Below are positions 4,791 through 5,653 of a stretch of 5,653 nt of DNA, piece after piece. Origin of the DNA: an uncultured Faecalibacterium sp. (GTDB taxonomy: Bacteria; Bacillota; Clostridia; Oscillospirales; Ruminococcaceae); NCBI GenBank assembly GCA_900765105.1, contig CAAFQM010000091.1, positions 1 through 5,653 of the forward strand. The letters run 5' to 3'. Positions within the stretch are counted from its first letter, which is position 1, and each line of letters opens with the position of its first letter. A program made the position numbers and the translations under genes. The notes beneath the pieces are model-generated. The model did no database searches, was not told where the DNA came from, and saw nothing but the letters and a program-made list of their open reading frames with translations.

Positions 4791-5653
4791 ATGAAAAAAG
4801 TCATTTCGGTCCGTTTCAAGGAAAACGGCAAAAGCTATTATTTTGATCCCGGTGACGCTGTCATCCACACCGGGGAATACGTTATTGTGGAGACCGCCCG
4901 CGGCGTGGAGTGCGGCGAGGTGGTGCAGGGTGTGCTGGAGCTGGCGGATGCCGCCGTACCCAAGGCGCTGAAACCCATCACCCGCATGGCCGACAGTGTG
5001 GATATCCGCCGGATGCGCCAGAACCGCGAGGACGAAAAGCGTGCCTACCACACCTGTCAGGAGTGCATCGCCCGCCACGGGCTGGAGATGAAGCTGGTGG
5101 AGGCCGAGTACACGCTGGACCGCTCTAAGATCATGTTCTACTTTACCGCCGACGGACGGGTGGACTTCCGGGAACTGGTCAAGGATCTGGCCGGCATCTT
5201 CCACACCCGCATCGAGCTGCGCCAGATCGGCGTGCGCGACGAGAGCAAGATGATCGGCGGTCTGGGCATCTGCGGCCAGCCTTTCTGCTGCAGCCGCTTT
5301 TTGAAGGATTTCCAGCCCGTTTCCATCAAGATGGCAAAGGAGCAGGGCCTTTCGCTGAACCCCACCAAGATCAGCGGTGCCTGCGGCCGTCTGATGTGCT
5401 GCCTTGCCTACGAGGAGAGTGCCTACGAGTACCTGAACAGCATCATGCCCATGGTGGGCAGCACGGTGCGCACCCCGGACGGTCTGGGCACTGTGCTGGA
5501 GGTGAACCCGGTATCCGGCTACCTGCGGGTGCGCTGCGGCACCGAGAGCCTTGCGCCCCGGTACTACAAGGTGGGCGTGTGCGAGTATGTGAGCGGCGGC
5601 AAGCGCCCGCCCCGCCGTCCCGACCCGGACGATGATTACTCCGGCGTGCGCAA
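4791..5653 (+). CDS. ricT: RicT/YaaT, PSP1-domain subunit of the Y-complex; C terminus beyond the right edge
   Basis: The 287 visible codons encode a RicT (YaaT) orthologue. In Bacillus subtilis RicT forms a cytoplasmic complex with RicA and RicF that binds iron-sulfur clusters, acts with RNase Y in mRNA maturation, and influences the Spo0A phosphorelay. The N-terminal part (about 1-60) begins MKKVISVRFK and contains VIVETARGVECGEV (31-44). The PSP1 core follows (about 60-150), with DRSKIMFYFTADGRVDFREL (110-129). Next come the diagnostic cysteine blocks GICGQPFCC (159-167) and SGACGRLMCC (195-204), joined by SIKMAKEQGLSLNPTKI (178-194). Cys161, 166, 167, 198, 203 and 204 are the candidate cluster ligands. 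A basic-then-acidic tail (KRPPRRPDPDDD, 271-282) goes beyond the 275-residue B. subtilis protein and is still open at the edge. An in-frame TGA at 4740-4742 and the ribosome binding site fix the start. The identity is safe; a sporulation role in this host is not implied. Confidence 0.95.
   Translation, partial: MKKVISVRFKENGKSYYFDPGDAVIHTGEYVIVETARGVECGEVVQGVLELADAAVPKALKPITRMADSVDIRRMRQNREDEKRAYHTCQECIARHGLEMKLVEAEYTLDRSKIMFYFTADGRVDFRELVKDLAGIFHTRIELRQIGVRDESKMIGGLGICGQPFCCSRFLKDFQPVSIKMAKEQGLSLNPTKISGACGRLMCCLAYEESAYEYLNSIMPMVGSTVRTPDGLGTVLEVNPVSGYLRVRCGTESLAPRYYKVGVCEYVSGGKRPPRRPDPDDDYSGVR

Noticed and set aside
4764..5204. Minus-strand frames antisense to ricT (also at 5138-5368)
   Set aside because: The plus-strand RicT protein is unmistakable over this whole stretch, so these are shadows.
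4910..5635. Plus-strand frames at 4910-5128 and 5396-5635
   Set aside because: They are out-of-frame readings within ricT, Arg/Gly/Ala-rich, with no ribosome binding site or motif.
1..5653. CRISPR array, transposon, phage or defence cassette
   Set aside because: I saw no spaced repeat array, transposase, integrase, attachment-type repeat or toxin-antitoxin-like small gene pair on either strand.

Overview
The window looks like chromosomal DNA from a G+C-rich Clostridia-type Firmicute, most likely a gut member of the Faecalibacterium/Subdoligranulum/Gemmiger neighbourhood (inference). The evidence is a RicT/YaaT (PSP1-domain) protein, a family characteristic of Firmicutes; strong AGGAGG-type ribosome binding sites; extended -10 promoters; and a large RND permease of the Gram-positive type with a long coiled-coil insertion. 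No mobile element, CRISPR array, rRNA or tRNA was seen.

Layout. Positions 1-194 (minus strand) hold the first 64 codons of an aldose 1-epimerase (galM), which runs off the left edge. Positions 195-437 are intergenic. They carry the galM ribosome binding site, a long stem-loop in the galM leader, an extended -10 promoter, and the intrinsic terminator of the next gene. Positions 438-4382 (minus strand) are one intact 1314-residue RND-superfamily permease with its own promoter (4463-4490) and terminator (374-420), so it appears monocistronic. Positions 4383-4790 are a divergent control region. It holds the permease promoter, helically phased GCGAA repeats just upstream of it, an otherwise featureless stretch, the ricT promoter, and a hairpin that looks like a terminator on the minus strand. 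Positions 4791-5653 (plus strand) encode RicT, complete at the N terminus and open at the right edge.

How the genes relate. The three genes are not an obvious pathway. GalM interconverts the alpha and beta anomers of galactose and other aldoses for sugar catabolism. The permease is a proton-driven exporter candidate with no adaptor or outer-membrane partner in view. RicT is a Y-complex (RicA-RicF-RicT) subunit that works with RNase Y in mRNA processing. Each gene seems to have its own promoter.

I do not see a clearly new multi-gene system. The points most worth following are the roughly 250-residue helical insertion where the permease's docking subdomain should be, the phased repeats at its promoter, and the terminator-like hairpin between the galM promoter and its ribosome binding site.
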